Positions 7,763 to 15,646 of a stretch of DNA of 64,000 nucleotides are shown piece by piece. Both the position numbers and the translations under genes were made by a program. The stretch is taken from positions 1,054,001 to 1,118,000 of the forward strand of contig NZ_CP015243.1 in assembly GCF_001648175.1 (NCBI RefSeq). Direction: 5' to 3'. This DNA is from Halotalea alkalilenta (GTDB lineage: Bacteria > Pseudomonadota > Gammaproteobacteria > Pseudomonadales > Halomonadaceae). The notes under the pieces are model-generated. The model saw only the letters and a list, made by a program, of their open reading frames with translations, searched no databases and was not told where the DNA came from. Numbering within the stretch: the first letter of the stretch is position 1; each line of letters opens with the position of its first letter.

Positions 7763-9525
7763 GCGATCATCTCCCCCGGATGCTTCAGATAGAGGCGGCG
7801 GATCGCGTCGGCAGCCTTGTACGCCAGCGCACCGACGGTGCCCGTGGGGTTGTAGCCAGGGTTCTGTGGAAAGGCCGAGGCACCGACCACGAACAGGTTG
7901 GGTACGTCCCACACTTGGAGGTACTTGTTCACCGAGCTCACGCTCGGGTCCGAGCCCATGATGAATCCGCCGACCACGTGGGAGGACTGGTAGGGGCCTG
8001 AGTTCCAGTGGCCCTTCATCGGCTTCTCGACCATCTGGCGGGGATTCATCCGCTGGGCGATCTCAGCGACCCGGTCGGTGCAGTACTGCGCCATGCGCAG
8101 ATCGTTCTCCGGGAAGTCGAAGGTCATCCGCAGCAGCGGACGGCCGAGCCGGTCGCTGTAGTTCGGGTCGAGAGAGAGGTAGTTGCCACGCTGCGAGTAG
8201 CTGCTCGCTTCGCAGCCGATGCTCATGGTGCTCAGGTAGTTGTCGACCGTGGCCCGCTTCCACTGCTTGCCCCAGGTCGGGGTGCCCGGCGGCACCGGCC
8301 GATTGGCGATCGGCGCGGCGCCTATCGGCGTTACCCGGATGCTGCCGCCGCCGAAGAAGCCCAGTCCGGTGTGGTCGAAGTTGTCATTGTTGAATTCGTC
8401 GATCCCCATGCCGACCGCACCAGCGCCGATGAAGGGGTTGAAGTTCTTGTCGTCGAAGAACAGCTGCACCGAGTTGGCGGTCTGGTAGGCGTAGTTGCGC
8501 CCCGTGGTACCGCGCTGGGTGACCGGGTCATAGGGCTCGCCCACGCCCGAGAGCAGCATCAGCCGCGCGTTCTCGAGGGTGAAGGCGGCGACGATCACGA
8601 GCTCCGCGGGCTGCTCCCATTCACGTCCGGAAGCGTCGATGTAGACGATCCCGGTGGCACGAGTGCCGGAGGGGTCGAGGGTGACCCGGAGCACTTCGCA
8701 GTTGGTCTTGGCGGTGAAGTTGGACTTTCTGATCAGCGCTGGCAGTACGGTGGTGATGGCGCTCGCTTTCGAGTAGTTGGCGCAGCCGTAGTTGGTGCAG
8801 AAGCCGCAGAAGGTACAGGGCCCCATGGTCACGCCAAGCGGGTTGGTATAGGCCTCGGAAACCAGCGCGGAGGGCACCGGGAAAGGGTGATAGCCCATCT
8901 CGCGGGCGGCCTCGGCGAACAGCGTCGGTCCATAGGGCTGCTTCAGCGGCGGGGTGGGGTACTCGATCGACCGCACCCCTTCGAAGGGGTTGCCACCCTC
9001 TTGCAGCGTGCCGTTGAGGTTGCCCGCCTTGCCGGAGATCCCGGCGACGCGCTCGAAGGAGGCGTAGTACGGCTCCATCTCCTCCCAGTCGGTGCCCCAG
9101 TCCTGCAAGGTGAGGTTGGCCGCCTCGACCGCCTGGCGACCGTAGCGCTCGGTCAAGTGGCTGTGCAGGCGGAAATCCTCGGGCTGGAAGCGGAAGGTGA
9201 TCCCGGCCCAGTGATTGCCCGCGCCGCCAGTGCCGTTGCCCGGGTGGAACGATCCCCAGCTGCGCATCGGCAGCGCGGTTTGCGATACGTCGTTGCGCAT
9301 CGTGCAGGTGTTCTGCGCGGTGCGCAGCATCAGTTCCTGGCGGGCGTTGTAGCGCAGTTCGTCGGGCACTGAGGCGATGTTGAAGTCCTTGGCGGTGTCG
9401 CGCCATGGGCCTCGCTCGAAGCCGATCACATCAAGGCCTTCATCGACCAGTTCATTGGCGATGATCGCACCGGCCCAGCCGAGCCCGACCACTACTGCAT
9501 CGGTAGCGGGAAGTTTGGTAGGCAT
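7759..9525 (-). CDS. GMC-family FAD dehydrogenase large subunit (gluconate 2-dehydrogenase type)
   Basis: Catalytic flavoprotein of 588 aa. The FAD-binding dinucleotide fold is at the N-terminus (VVVGLGWAGAIIANEL, residues 11-26). A cysteine-rich loop, C237-x2-C240-x2-C243-x4-C248, resembles the iron-sulfur site of FAD glucose dehydrogenases. The C-terminal GMC catalytic region contains HWNSGPYQSSHVVGG and the closing NPGYNPTGTVGALAYK FAD segment. With the Tat subunit 3 and cytochrome it should form a periplasmic complex oxidising gluconate, 2-ketogluconate or a related sugar acid; the substrate cannot be settled from sequence. It has no signal of its own and is expected to be carried out by subunit 3. 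It starts 5 nt after that gene. Confidence 0.9.
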   Translation of the reverse strand: MPTKLPATDAVVVGLGWAGAIIANELVDEGLDVIGFERGPWRDTAKDFNIASVPDELRYNARQELMLRTAQNTCTMRNDVSQTALPMRSWGSFHPGNGTGGAGNHWAGITFRFQPEDFRLHSHLTERYGRQAVEAANLTLQDWGTDWEEMEPYYASFERVAGISGKAGNLNGTLQEGGNPFEGVRSIEYPTPPLKQPYGPTLFAEAAREMGYHPFPVPSALVSEAYTNPLGVTMGPCTFCGFCTNYGCANYSKASAITTVLPALIRKSNFTAKTNCEVLRVTLDPSGTRATGIVYIDASGREWEQPAELVIVAAFTLENARLMLLSGVGEPYDPVTQRGTTGRNYAYQTANSVQLFFDDKNFNPFIGAGAVGMGIDEFNNDNFDHTGLGFFGGGSIRVTPIGAAPIANRPVPPGTPTWGKQWKRATVDNYLSTMSIGCEASSYSQRGNYLSLDPNYSDRLGRPLLRMTFDFPENDLRMAQYCTDRVAEIAQRMNPRQMVEKPMKGHWNSGPYQSSHVVGGFIMGSDPSVSSVNKYLQVWDVPNLFVVGASAFPQNPGYNPTGTVGALAYKAADAIRRLYLKHPGEMIA

Positions 9526-9530
9526 GCCTG

Positions 9531-10289
9531 TTATCCCTGTGTCCGCCAGCCACTGCGTCCCGCGATGCTCAGCGGTTCGAAGTCGAGCTTCTGATTATGT
9601 TTTTCGACGTAGTCGCGATAGTCGTAGCGTGCGCCCGGGAAGCCGAGCATCCTCCACGACACCATGTCGCGATTGCCGCCGTAGACCGGGTCGGCGAAGA
9701 AACCTTCCATGGTGTTCTGGTGGATCAGGCTGAAGAATTCCTGCGCCTCGATGCCTTCGAGCGGGATCTCACCGCGCTCGAGGCCGCTGAGGATCTCGTC
9801 CTGCGCATCGCCAGCAAGCTCGGCGAAGCGAGTCTGATGGCGCGTGGCGCAGTAGTCGTCGAGGGCGGCGATGCCGACACGGTAGCGTTCGCGAGGGGTA
9901 AGCGCGGACTGGTCGCCCTGCTCGGGGGTGCCGTGGGCGAATGGGCCTTGCATGTAGAGGCGTTCGGAGGTGCCGAAGAAGCCGGCCAGCTGGCGGTCGA
10001 TGAATATCGCGCAGCCCGCTTCGCGGCCGCTGATGCTGAGCTCGTCCGCGGGGATCAGGCGCTCGGTGATCGCCTCGACGGTGGCGGCTTCCTCGGCGGT
10101 GAAGAACTGCCAGTCCTCGGCGGGGTCGACCGCATCCGCGGCGTTATGGTCGAACGGTCGCCACTGTGGGGTGCCATCGATGGTCACCGCCGAGGCTCTG
10201 CCGCTGGCCGTCAATACCGCCGCCGCAGCGCCGGACGTGAGCACCTGACGACGCGTCACGCCTCGCATGGGCGTGCTTTTCTCGCTCAT
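9531..10289 (-). CDS. gluconate 2-dehydrogenase subunit 3 family protein (Tat-exported)
   Basis: Small subunit of 252 aa, family gluconate 2-dehydrogenase subunit 3. It carries a twin-arginine signal (VTRRQVLTSG, RR at residues 13-14) and a hydrophobic stretch to about residue 30. In characterised complexes this subunit is a chaperone-like partner that exports the folded FAD subunit. The ATG at 10289 has a strong AAGGGGAG site; the open frame extends further upstream but without signal-peptide sense. It is the first gene of the operon subunit 3 - FAD subunit - cytochrome c. Confidence 0.9.
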   Translation of the reverse strand: MSEKSTPMRGVTRRQVLTSGAAAAVLTASGRASAVTIDGTPQWRPFDHNAADAVDPAEDWQFFTAEEAATVEAITERLIPADELSISGREAGCAIFIDRQLAGFFGTSERLYMQGPFAHGTPEQGDQSALTPRERYRVGIAALDDYCATRHQTRFAELAGDAQDEILSGLERGEIPLEGIEAQEFFSLIHQNTMEGFFADPVYGGNRDMVSWRMLGFPGARYDYRDYVEKHNQKLDFEPLSIAGRSGWRTQG

Positions 10290-10491
10290 TCGAACTCCCC
10301 TTGCTTTCACGGTTTTGACAACGTTCCCAGTCGACGGCGTCACCAAGCGCTTGTGTCTACCGGGGCGCACGAATGCGCGTTTCCACTCTGGTGTCGCAAA
10401 TGCAACGGTGGATTGATCTATTTTAAGATAGATTTAAATTACAGTAGCGCAACGACGACGCAAGGGCAATTAGATAGGCGGCTAATAACGA
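10290..10491. other. AT-rich upstream region of the dehydrogenase operon
   Basis: No gene is seen. The right half (about 10410-10480) is clearly AT-richer than anything nearby and holds a short palindrome, so it most likely carries the promoter and operator of the dehydrogenase operon transcribed to the left. To the right it is bounded by the yceI terminator hairpins. Confidence 0.45.
10416..10433. promoter_or_regulatory. AT-rich 18-bp inverted repeat upstream of dehydrogenase operon
   Basis: ATCTAT and ATAGAT flank a 6-nt TTTAAG spacer, about 130 bp upstream of the first dehydrogenase gene. It looks like a small dimeric regulator site, but no regulator gene lies beside it and the match is short. 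Confidence 0.3.
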
Positions 10492-10543
10492 ATGCCCGCC
10501 GAGGGGGCGGGCATGAAAAAGCGACACCGGAGGGCGGTGTCGC
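10492..10543 (-). terminator. tandem hairpin terminator of the yceJ-yceI operon
   Basis: Read on the minus strand, a 9-bp GC-rich stem (GCGACACCG with complement, 10521-10543) is followed by TTTTT (complement of 10516-10520). A second hairpin follows (ATGCCCGCC with complement, 10492-10514). It lies about 40 nt past the yceI stop, as expected for an intrinsic terminator. Confidence 0.85.
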
Positions 10544-10582
10544 TATGCACAGTTCAGGTGCGCAAGAAGCCGGGCTGGAGGC

Positions 10583-11173
10583 TTACTGACGCAGGCCTTC
10601 GAAGTTGATGTAGAGATCGACGTAGTGCATCGGCTCCGGGAACGAAGACATGTCGATGCCGTAGTCCGCGAGCTCGAGCCGGGTCTGCGTCTCGAAGCCC
10701 TGGCGGTAGCCGCCCCAAGGATCATCGCCGCCGCCGATGCGCTCGACTTCGAGCTCGATCTGCTTGGTCACGCCGTGGAGGGTCAGGTCGCCGGTGAGGG
10801 TGCCTTCGTCGGGGTCGTCGGCATCCGGGGTGAAGCCGGTCGAGACGAAGGTGGCGGTCGGATAGGTTCCTGCATCGAGGAAGTCCGCGCTCATCAGGTG
10901 CTTGTCGCGCTCTGCATGGTTGCTGTAGAGGCTGCCGGTCTGCACGGTGAGCTCGGCCTTGGAGGCCTCGAGGTTGTCGGGGTCGTAGCTGAAGGTGCCG
11001 CTGAAGTCGCGGAACTCACCGAGGATGTACGAGTAGCCGAGGTGGCTGATCTTGAACTGGACGAAGGCGTGCTGGCCTTCGGTGTCGATCTTGTAGTCGG
11101 CGGCCATGGCGGAGGCGCCCCAGCCGCTGAGCAGCAGGGCGGTAGCGGCGGTGGCGAAGGTCCGTTTCAACAT
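10583..11173 (-). CDS. yceI: YceI-family periplasmic protein
   Basis: YceI-family lipocalin-like beta-barrel protein, 196 aa, that binds isoprenoid or amphiphilic ligands in the periplasm. It has a signal peptide ending ASAMAA near residue 25, then DYKIDTEGQHAFVQF and the conserved ISHLGYSYILGEFRDFSG block, ending in NFEGLRQ. The ATG at 11173 has AGGAG 6 nt upstream; the open frame continues far upstream into the cytochrome b561 gene and those starts are not used. It follows the b561 gene by 80 nt, the usual yceJ-yceI pairing. Confidence 0.94.
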   Translation of the reverse strand: MLKRTFATAATALLLSGWGASAMAADYKIDTEGQHAFVQFKISHLGYSYILGEFRDFSGTFSYDPDNLEASKAELTVQTGSLYSNHAERDKHLMSADFLDAGTYPTATFVSTGFTPDADDPDEGTLTGDLTLHGVTKQIELEVERIGGGDDPWGGYRQGFETQTRLELADYGIDMSSFPEPMHYVDLYINFEGLRQ

Positions 11174-11253
11174 ATTGGGCTCCTTGATTGAGCGATTTGG
11201 ACAGTGATCGAGCGGTTGGGTGAAGCAAGTTGGGTGAAGCAAAAGAGCTTGGC

Positions 11254-11793
11254 TCAGCTTCCGCGACCAAGCATGCGGGTCAGGGTGGCACGATGGTCGA
11301 GAAAATGATGCTTGAGTGCGAACAGCGCATGGCCCGCAGCGAGGATCACCAGGGACCAGGCGGCGTACCAGTGCAGCGTACCCATCAGTGTCGCTTGGCG
11401 CGAAAAGCGCCAGGACGCGAGTATCTCGAACCAGCCGAATACGCTGATCGGCGAGCCCTCGGCGGTCGAGATCAGATAGCCCGAACATAGTACGGTGAGC
11501 AGCAGAAGGTAGATCAGGCCGTGTCCGAGCTTGGCCGCGAGGGCTTCGTGGCGGTGCTCCAGCGGTCTTGGCGTCGGGGTGACGAGCCGCCAGACGACCC
11601 GCAGGAGCGTCATGGCCAGCAGGGTGATGCCAAAGGATTTATGCCACCAGGGGGCGGCGTTGTACCAAGGGTGGTAGTAGGTCAGCGTGCTGATCCACCA
11701 GCCGCTGGCGAACAGGCCGATGACGGCGACGGCGCTGAGCCAGTGCAGGGCGATGCTGATCGAACCCCAGCGTTCGGAAGTATTGCTCAGCAT
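11254..11793 (-). CDS. yceJ: cytochrome b561
   Basis: Four-helix diheme cytochrome b561, 179 aa, inner membrane. Candidate heme ligands by position are H17, H51, H141 and H155, in helices 1, 2, 4 and 4. The N-terminal ALHWLSAVAVIGLFASGWW helix is typical. Family members oxidise ubiquinol and can reduce superoxide; YceJ is usually linked with YceI. First gene of the operon with yceI. Confidence 0.92.
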   Translation of the reverse strand: MLSNTSERWGSISIALHWLSAVAVIGLFASGWWISTLTYYHPWYNAAPWWHKSFGITLLAMTLLRVVWRLVTPTPRPLEHRHEALAAKLGHGLIYLLLLTVLCSGYLISTAEGSPISVFGWFEILASWRFSRQATLMGTLHWYAAWSLVILAAGHALFALKHHFLDHRATLTRMLGRGS

Positions 11794-11930
11794 GTCGTGG
11801 CACTCGAAGTCGGCGAAAGGAGCATAAGTGCCACTGAGGCACCCTTGCCTTCAAGATAGCCTCGCCACTCGAGTGTGGAAAAGCGAAAAATTCCACGTCA
11901 TGCATTCGATTGGGTCGAACGATGTGTCGC

Positions 11931-12362
11931 TCAATCCCGCTTGGGACCGTCGGTCTCCTCGCTGTCGCTGCCGTGCGACATCGCCCCAGGGTAGCGCCTT
12001 TGGCTATAGGCGATCACCAGCGCCGAGATCGCAAGCAGCAGGATCGCGGCGCCCCCGGCGATGATGTCGGTGGCGTGCAGCTCCTGGCTTTCCGCCATCA
12101 GGTGCCGCGCCAGGCCGATGACCGCGATGAAGATCGGCAGCAGCACCGAGAGGCGCCCTTGGCGCCAGTAGATCTGCGCCATCGCGATCAGCTCCAGGTA
12201 CATGAACAGCAGCAGCAGATCGATCACCGTGATCTCTTTCATCGTCCATAGGTCGAGTGCCTTTTGGACGATCGCGACCACCACGGCGAAGATGATCAGT
12301 ATCAGGACCGAGCGCTCGATCAGGCGGAAGGGATCGAGCAGGCGCCCGCGGGGTGTCGACAT
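11931..12362 (-). CDS. psiE: phosphate-starvation-inducible protein PsiE family
   Basis: PsiE-family inner membrane protein of 143 aa with four predicted membrane helices (about residues 16-36, 48-66, 72-90, 101-120 by hydrophobicity). Function is not established beyond phosphate-starvation induction in E. coli. The ATG at 12362 has AGGAGAG 5 nt upstream; an in-frame ATG at 12395 lacks one. It is divergent from the FAH-family gene. The charged C-terminal tail is likely cytoplasmic. Confidence 0.85.
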   Translation of the reverse strand: MSTPRGRLLDPFRLIERSVLILIIFAVVVAIVQKALDLWTMKEITVIDLLLLFMYLELIAMAQIYWRQGRLSVLLPIFIAVIGLARHLMAESQELHATDIIAGGAAILLLAISALVIAYSQRRYPGAMSHGSDSEETDGPKRD

Positions 12363-12505
12363 GAAAGCTCTCCTGGTGTTGGGCCCCTTGGGCATGGGGC
12401 TCGGGACGAGTAGACATTAGACTTTGGTCTGAAGGGAGGGGCGGGAGTTGAAGTGCGGCGCCTTGACGCAGCTAGACTGGGGGCTTTATCCAAGGAGAAA
12501 GATAC

Positions 12506-13171
12506 ATGGCCTTCATTTTGCGTTTCGAGGACGGTCGCGCCCTCGATCGCCCGTTAGGCAAGATCGTCTGCGTGGGGCGCAATTACGCCGCCCACGCGCA
12601 TGAGCTCGACAATCCGGTTCCCGAGGCCCCGCTGATCTTCATCAAGCCGGCCACCAGTGCGATCCCGATCGATGAGCAGCTGGCGCTGCGCTTCGATCTC
12701 GGCGAGATCCACTATGAAGCCGAGCTCGCGGTATTGATCACCGCGCCGCTCTCGCGGGTGGCCGAGCACGAGGTTGCAAGCGCGATCGGCGGCATCGGCC
12801 TGGCGCTCGATCTGACTCTGCGCGACGTGCAGTCCGAGCTGAAGGCAAAGGGCTATCCCTGGGAGCTGGCCAAGGCGTTCGACGGCGCCTGTCCGTTGGG
12901 TCCGTTCATCGCCGTCGATGGCGCAGCGGTCGACTGGCGCGACCTGCGTTTCGGTCTGGATATCGACGACGAGTCGCGCCAGCGCGGGCACAGCGCCGAG
13001 ATGTTGTTCCCGGTACTTGGGTTGATCGCGCATATGAGCCAGCGTTTCACCCTCGAACCGGGCGATGTGGTATTGACCGGTACACCCAAGGGGGTCGGCA
13101 AGCTCGCCGTCGGCCAGCGCTTGCGTCTTACCCTGGGTGAGGAACAGCATCTGGAGACTCGGATCGTCTGA
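12506..13171 (+). CDS. fumarylacetoacetate hydrolase family protein (YcgM/FAHD1-like)
   Basis: FAH-fold enzyme of 221 aa, the length of YcgM/FAHD1 acylpyruvase or oxaloacetate decarboxylase types. Early motif CVGRNYAAHAHELDNPVP, metal ligands in HYEAELAV (two Glu) and the following Asp in LALDLTLRDVQ, and the TGTPKGVG loop near the C-terminus. It probably hydrolyses or decarboxylates small acylpyruvates with Mg2+. AGGAG lies 8 nt before the ATG. It is followed closely by the glutathione peroxidase gene, likely cotranscribed. Confidence 0.9.
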   Translation: MAFILRFEDGRALDRPLGKIVCVGRNYAAHAHELDNPVPEAPLIFIKPATSAIPIDEQLALRFDLGEIHYEAELAVLITAPLSRVAEHEVASAIGGIGLALDLTLRDVQSELKAKGYPWELAKAFDGACPLGPFIAVDGAAVDWRDLRFGLDIDDESRQRGHSAEMLFPVLGLIAHMSQRFTLEPGDVVLTGTPKGVGKLAVGQRLRLTLGEEQHLETRIV

Positions 13172-13218
13172 AGCCATCTCAGCCGTTTCGATTTCACCCA
13201 CTCTATAGGAGCACCACT

Positions 13219-13767
13219 ATGCCAGTCTCCCTCGACACCATTCCCCTCGAGCGTATCGATGGGGCCGCCGCGACCCTTGGCGACTATGCGGGCAAGGTGC
13301 TGCTGATCGTCAACGTCGCCTCCAAATGCGGACTGACTCCGCAGTACGAGGGGCTCGAGGCGCTGTATGCGCGCTACCGCGAGCAGGGGCTCGAAGTGCT
13401 CGGATTTCCCGCCAACGATTTCAAGGGCCAGGAGCCCGGTAGCAACGAAGAGATCCAGGCTTTCTGCAGGGGCAATTTCGGCGTCGATTTCCCGATGTTC
13501 TCCAAGATCAGCGTGCTCGGCGAGGACAAGCACCCGCTTTACGCAGCGCTCGTCGAGGCTCATCCGGACAAGGTCTGGGCCGAGGGCAGCGGTTTTCGCG
13601 ACAAGTTGAGCAAGGCGGGGCTGCTTGGCGACGACGCTGAAGAGGTGAGCTGGAACTTCGAGAAGTTCCTCGTCGATCGTGAAGGGCGGGTAGTGGGGCG
13701 CTTCGCTCCCGACGTCGCCCCGGAGTCGCCGGTACTGGTCGAAGCGCTCGAGGCCGCGCTGGACTGA
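13219..13767 (+). CDS. btuE: glutathione peroxidase family protein (BtuE-like)
   Basis: Thiol peroxidase of the glutathione peroxidase family, 182 aa. Catalytic tetrad: C37 in NVASKCGLT, Q71 in FKGQEPG, W145 and N146 in SWNFEKF. A further Cys at 83 is placed as the resolving cysteine of thioredoxin-dependent members. It reduces hydrogen peroxide and lipid hydroperoxides in the cytoplasm. AGGAG lies 7 nt before the ATG. It sits 48 nt after the FAH-family gene and ends at a perfect hairpin. Confidence 0.94.
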   Translation: MPVSLDTIPLERIDGAAATLGDYAGKVLLIVNVASKCGLTPQYEGLEALYARYREQGLEVLGFPANDFKGQEPGSNEEIQAFCRGNFGVDFPMFSKISVLGEDKHPLYAALVEAHPDKVWAEGSGFRDKLSKAGLLGDDAEEVSWNFEKFLVDREGRVVGRFAPDVAPESPVLVEALEAALD

Positions 13768-13790
13768 GAACAGCCGCTCGGCAACGAGGC

Positions 13791-13836
13791 ATGAAAAAGA
13801 CCGGGGGAGCCTGTTGGCTCCCCCGGTCTTTTTCAT
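13791..13836. terminator. bidirectional intrinsic terminator
   Basis: A perfect 21-bp inverted repeat with a TGTT loop; the core is GACCGGGGGAGCC with AAAAA before and TTTTT after it, so each strand ends in a T-run. It lies between the convergent btuE and amtB genes and should end both transcripts. Confidence 0.93.
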
Positions 13837-13857
13837 ATCGATGAGTGGCGAAACGAC

Positions 13858-15183
13858 TCAGAGATTGTAGCCGCGCTCGTTGTGCAGGGACAGATCGAGG
13901 CCGTTGCCTTCCTGCTCCTCGGTGACGCGCAGGCCGATGGTGGCGTCGATGATCTTGAGCAGGATATAGCTGATGATCCCGGTATAGACGATGGTGAACA
14001 GCACGCCCTTGAGCTGGATCCAGAGCTGCAGGCCGATATCGGTGACCTCGCCGAAGCCGCCCAGGGCCGGTGCGGCGAACGCGCCGGTGAGCAGCGAGCC
14101 GACGATCCCGGCGACGCCATGGACGCCGAACACGTCGAAGGAGTCGTCGTAGCCGAGCGCACGCTTGAGCGAGGTGGAGGCGAAGAAGCTGATCACGCCG
14201 GCCACTGCGCCGAGGATGATCGCGCCCATCGGACCACAGGTGCCGGCGGCCGGCGTCACCGCGACCAGGCCTGCGATCGCCCCGGTGATGATTCCCAGCA
14301 GGCTCGGTTTGCCGCTCTTGCTCCACTCGGCGAACATCCAGCCCAGGGCCGCGGCGGCGGTGGCGATCTGGGTCACCAGCATGGCCATGCCCGCGCTACC
14401 GTCGGCGGCGCCGGCCGAGCCCGCGTTGAAGCCGAACCAGCCGAGCCACAGCAGGCTTGCACCGATCATCGAGTAGCCGAGGTTGTGCGGTGCCATATGG
14501 GTGGTCGGGTAGCCTTTGCGCTTACCGATCACGATGCACGCCACAAGCCCGGCGATCCCGGAGTTGATGTGCACCACGGTGCCGCCGGCGAAGTCGATCA
14601 CGCCCCATTCGCTGCCCATGAAGGCGCCGGGGCCGCCCCATACCATATGGGCGATCGGAAAGTAGACGAAGGTCACCCAGAGGCCGGTGAACCAGAGCAT
14701 CGCCGAGAACTTCATCCGCTCGGCGAAGGCGCCGACGATCAGCGCGGGGGTGATGATCGCGAAGGTCATCTGGAAGGTGATCCAGATGCTTTCGGGGAAA
14801 GTCAGGTTGAGGCTCGAGGTGTCGAGGCCCGAGAGGAAGACACGATCGAAGCCGCCGACGAAGGAGCTGAAATTGGTCACGCCTTCGACCATGCCGGTAG
14901 CGTCGAAGGTCAGCGAGTAGCCGTAGATCACCCAGATGATGCTGACCAGCGCGGTGATCGCGAAGCAGTTCATCAGCACCGAGAGTACGTTCTTGGAGCG
15001 GGCGAGACCGCCGTAGTAGAGCGCGAGACCAGGAATGGTCATCATCAGCACCAGCACGGTGGAAACCAGCATCCAGGCGGTATCGCCGCTATCCGCCACG
15101 GGCGGCGCTTCCTGGGCGAAGGCGGAGAGGGGCAGGACGCCGAACAAACCGGCGGCTGGGATCAAGGCGCTTCTCGCTGACAT
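13858..15183 (-). CDS. amtB: ammonium transporter
   Basis: AmtB/Mep/Rh ammonium channel of 441 aa with an N-terminal signal-like segment (ending SAFAQ near residue 24) and eleven predicted helices. The pore twin histidines are in YFPIAHMVWGG and DVFGVHGVAG; other family signatures are GGTVVHINSG and LGWFGFNAGS. The usual upstream glnK gene is absent here: the upstream neighbour is an unrelated VOC gene more than 460 bp away. GGAG lies 9 nt before the ATG. Nitrogen control is expected but I found no convincing sigma-54 promoter in the right orientation. Confidence 0.95.
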   Translation of the reverse strand: MSARSALIPAAGLFGVLPLSAFAQEAPPVADSGDTAWMLVSTVLVLMMTIPGLALYYGGLARSKNVLSVLMNCFAITALVSIIWVIYGYSLTFDATGMVEGVTNFSSFVGGFDRVFLSGLDTSSLNLTFPESIWITFQMTFAIITPALIVGAFAERMKFSAMLWFTGLWVTFVYFPIAHMVWGGPGAFMGSEWGVIDFAGGTVVHINSGIAGLVACIVIGKRKGYPTTHMAPHNLGYSMIGASLLWLGWFGFNAGSAGAADGSAGMAMLVTQIATAAAALGWMFAEWSKSGKPSLLGIITGAIAGLVAVTPAAGTCGPMGAIILGAVAGVISFFASTSLKRALGYDDSFDVFGVHGVAGIVGSLLTGAFAAPALGGFGEVTDIGLQLWIQLKGVLFTIVYTGIISYILLKIIDATIGLRVTEEQEGNGLDLSLHNERGYNL

Positions 15184-15218
15184 CGTTTGCTACTCCAGAC
15201 GCAAGGACAGCCGCCGGG

Positions 15219-15230
15219 CCATTGGGAAGT
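15219..15230 (-). repeat. 12-bp direct repeat, copy 1 (amtB-proximal)
   Basis: CCATTGGGAAGT on the plus strand (ACTTCCCAATGG in the direction of amtB), 36 bp before the amtB start. The identical sequence recurs 68 bp away. Possible regulator-binding site. Confidence 0.5.
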
Positions 15231-15286
15231 GGTCAATGGCACAACAGCTGCTTCGTTAAGTTGGGTTTAAATAAGCATAAAGCCTT

Positions 15287-15298
15287 CCATTGGGAAGT
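15287..15298 (-). repeat. 12-bp direct repeat, copy 2 (amtB-distal)
   Basis: Second exact CCATTGGGAAGT, same orientation as copy 1, about 104 bp before the amtB start. The centre-to-centre distance of 68 bp is between six and seven helical turns. Confidence 0.5.
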
Positions 15299-15602
15299 AA
15301 TATCACTCTAATCAATAGGTTGTAATTTTTCAGGGGCTTCTCTTCGGCCCTTGGGACGAATGGTCAATTCGGGACTTGGCTTAATCCGTTTCAATAATGG
15401 TGCGTTGATCTTACATTTGCATTAATTCGGTGCGATTTTTTCCACCCGTTGCATCACGCAAGTACGATTCGCTGTGCATAGGCTGATACTTGCACCTTTA
15501 TGTTTCGGTGCGAGCAGTGTTCACGCCGGTCTTGAGCCGGCATGCGCATTTTCGGCTGATTGCTCAGGCTTGGATGAATGGGTAGCGGGATCGTTCGGTG
15601 TA

Positions 15603-15633
15603 GTCGTGCGCCAAATTGGTGCTTATGCACGAC
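15603..15633 (-). terminator. hairpin downstream of VOC gene
   Basis: GTCGTGC and GCACGAC flank a 17-nt segment that is itself partly palindromic, 14 nt past the VOC stop. No T-run follows on the minus strand, so it is only a possible terminator or 3'-end stabiliser. Confidence 0.3.
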
Positions 15634-15646
15634 CCTGTCGGTCGGC

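Larger units (their letters stand above)
15184..15646. other. 463-bp intergenic region upstream of amtB
   Basis: No gene is recognised. The amtB-proximal part (15230-15440) is AT-rich and contains two exact copies of a 12-bp sequence (listed separately), which suggests an amtB control region. The distal end holds a small hairpin just after the VOC gene. An open frame on the plus strand at about 15578-15766 overlaps the VOC gene antisense and looks like noise. Confidence 0.5.

Noticed and set aside
8008..9372. 454-codon open frame antisense to the FAD subunit
   Set aside because: Composition is typical of a high-GC shadow frame (Val/Gly/Ala/His/Glu/Asp-rich), and the opposite frame encodes a clear GMC enzyme.
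15236..15251. Sigma-54-like sequence (TGGCAC, 5 nt, CTGCT) near amtB
   Set aside because: It matches well but points right, away from amtB, and no plus-strand gene follows for hundreds of bases. Treated as chance.
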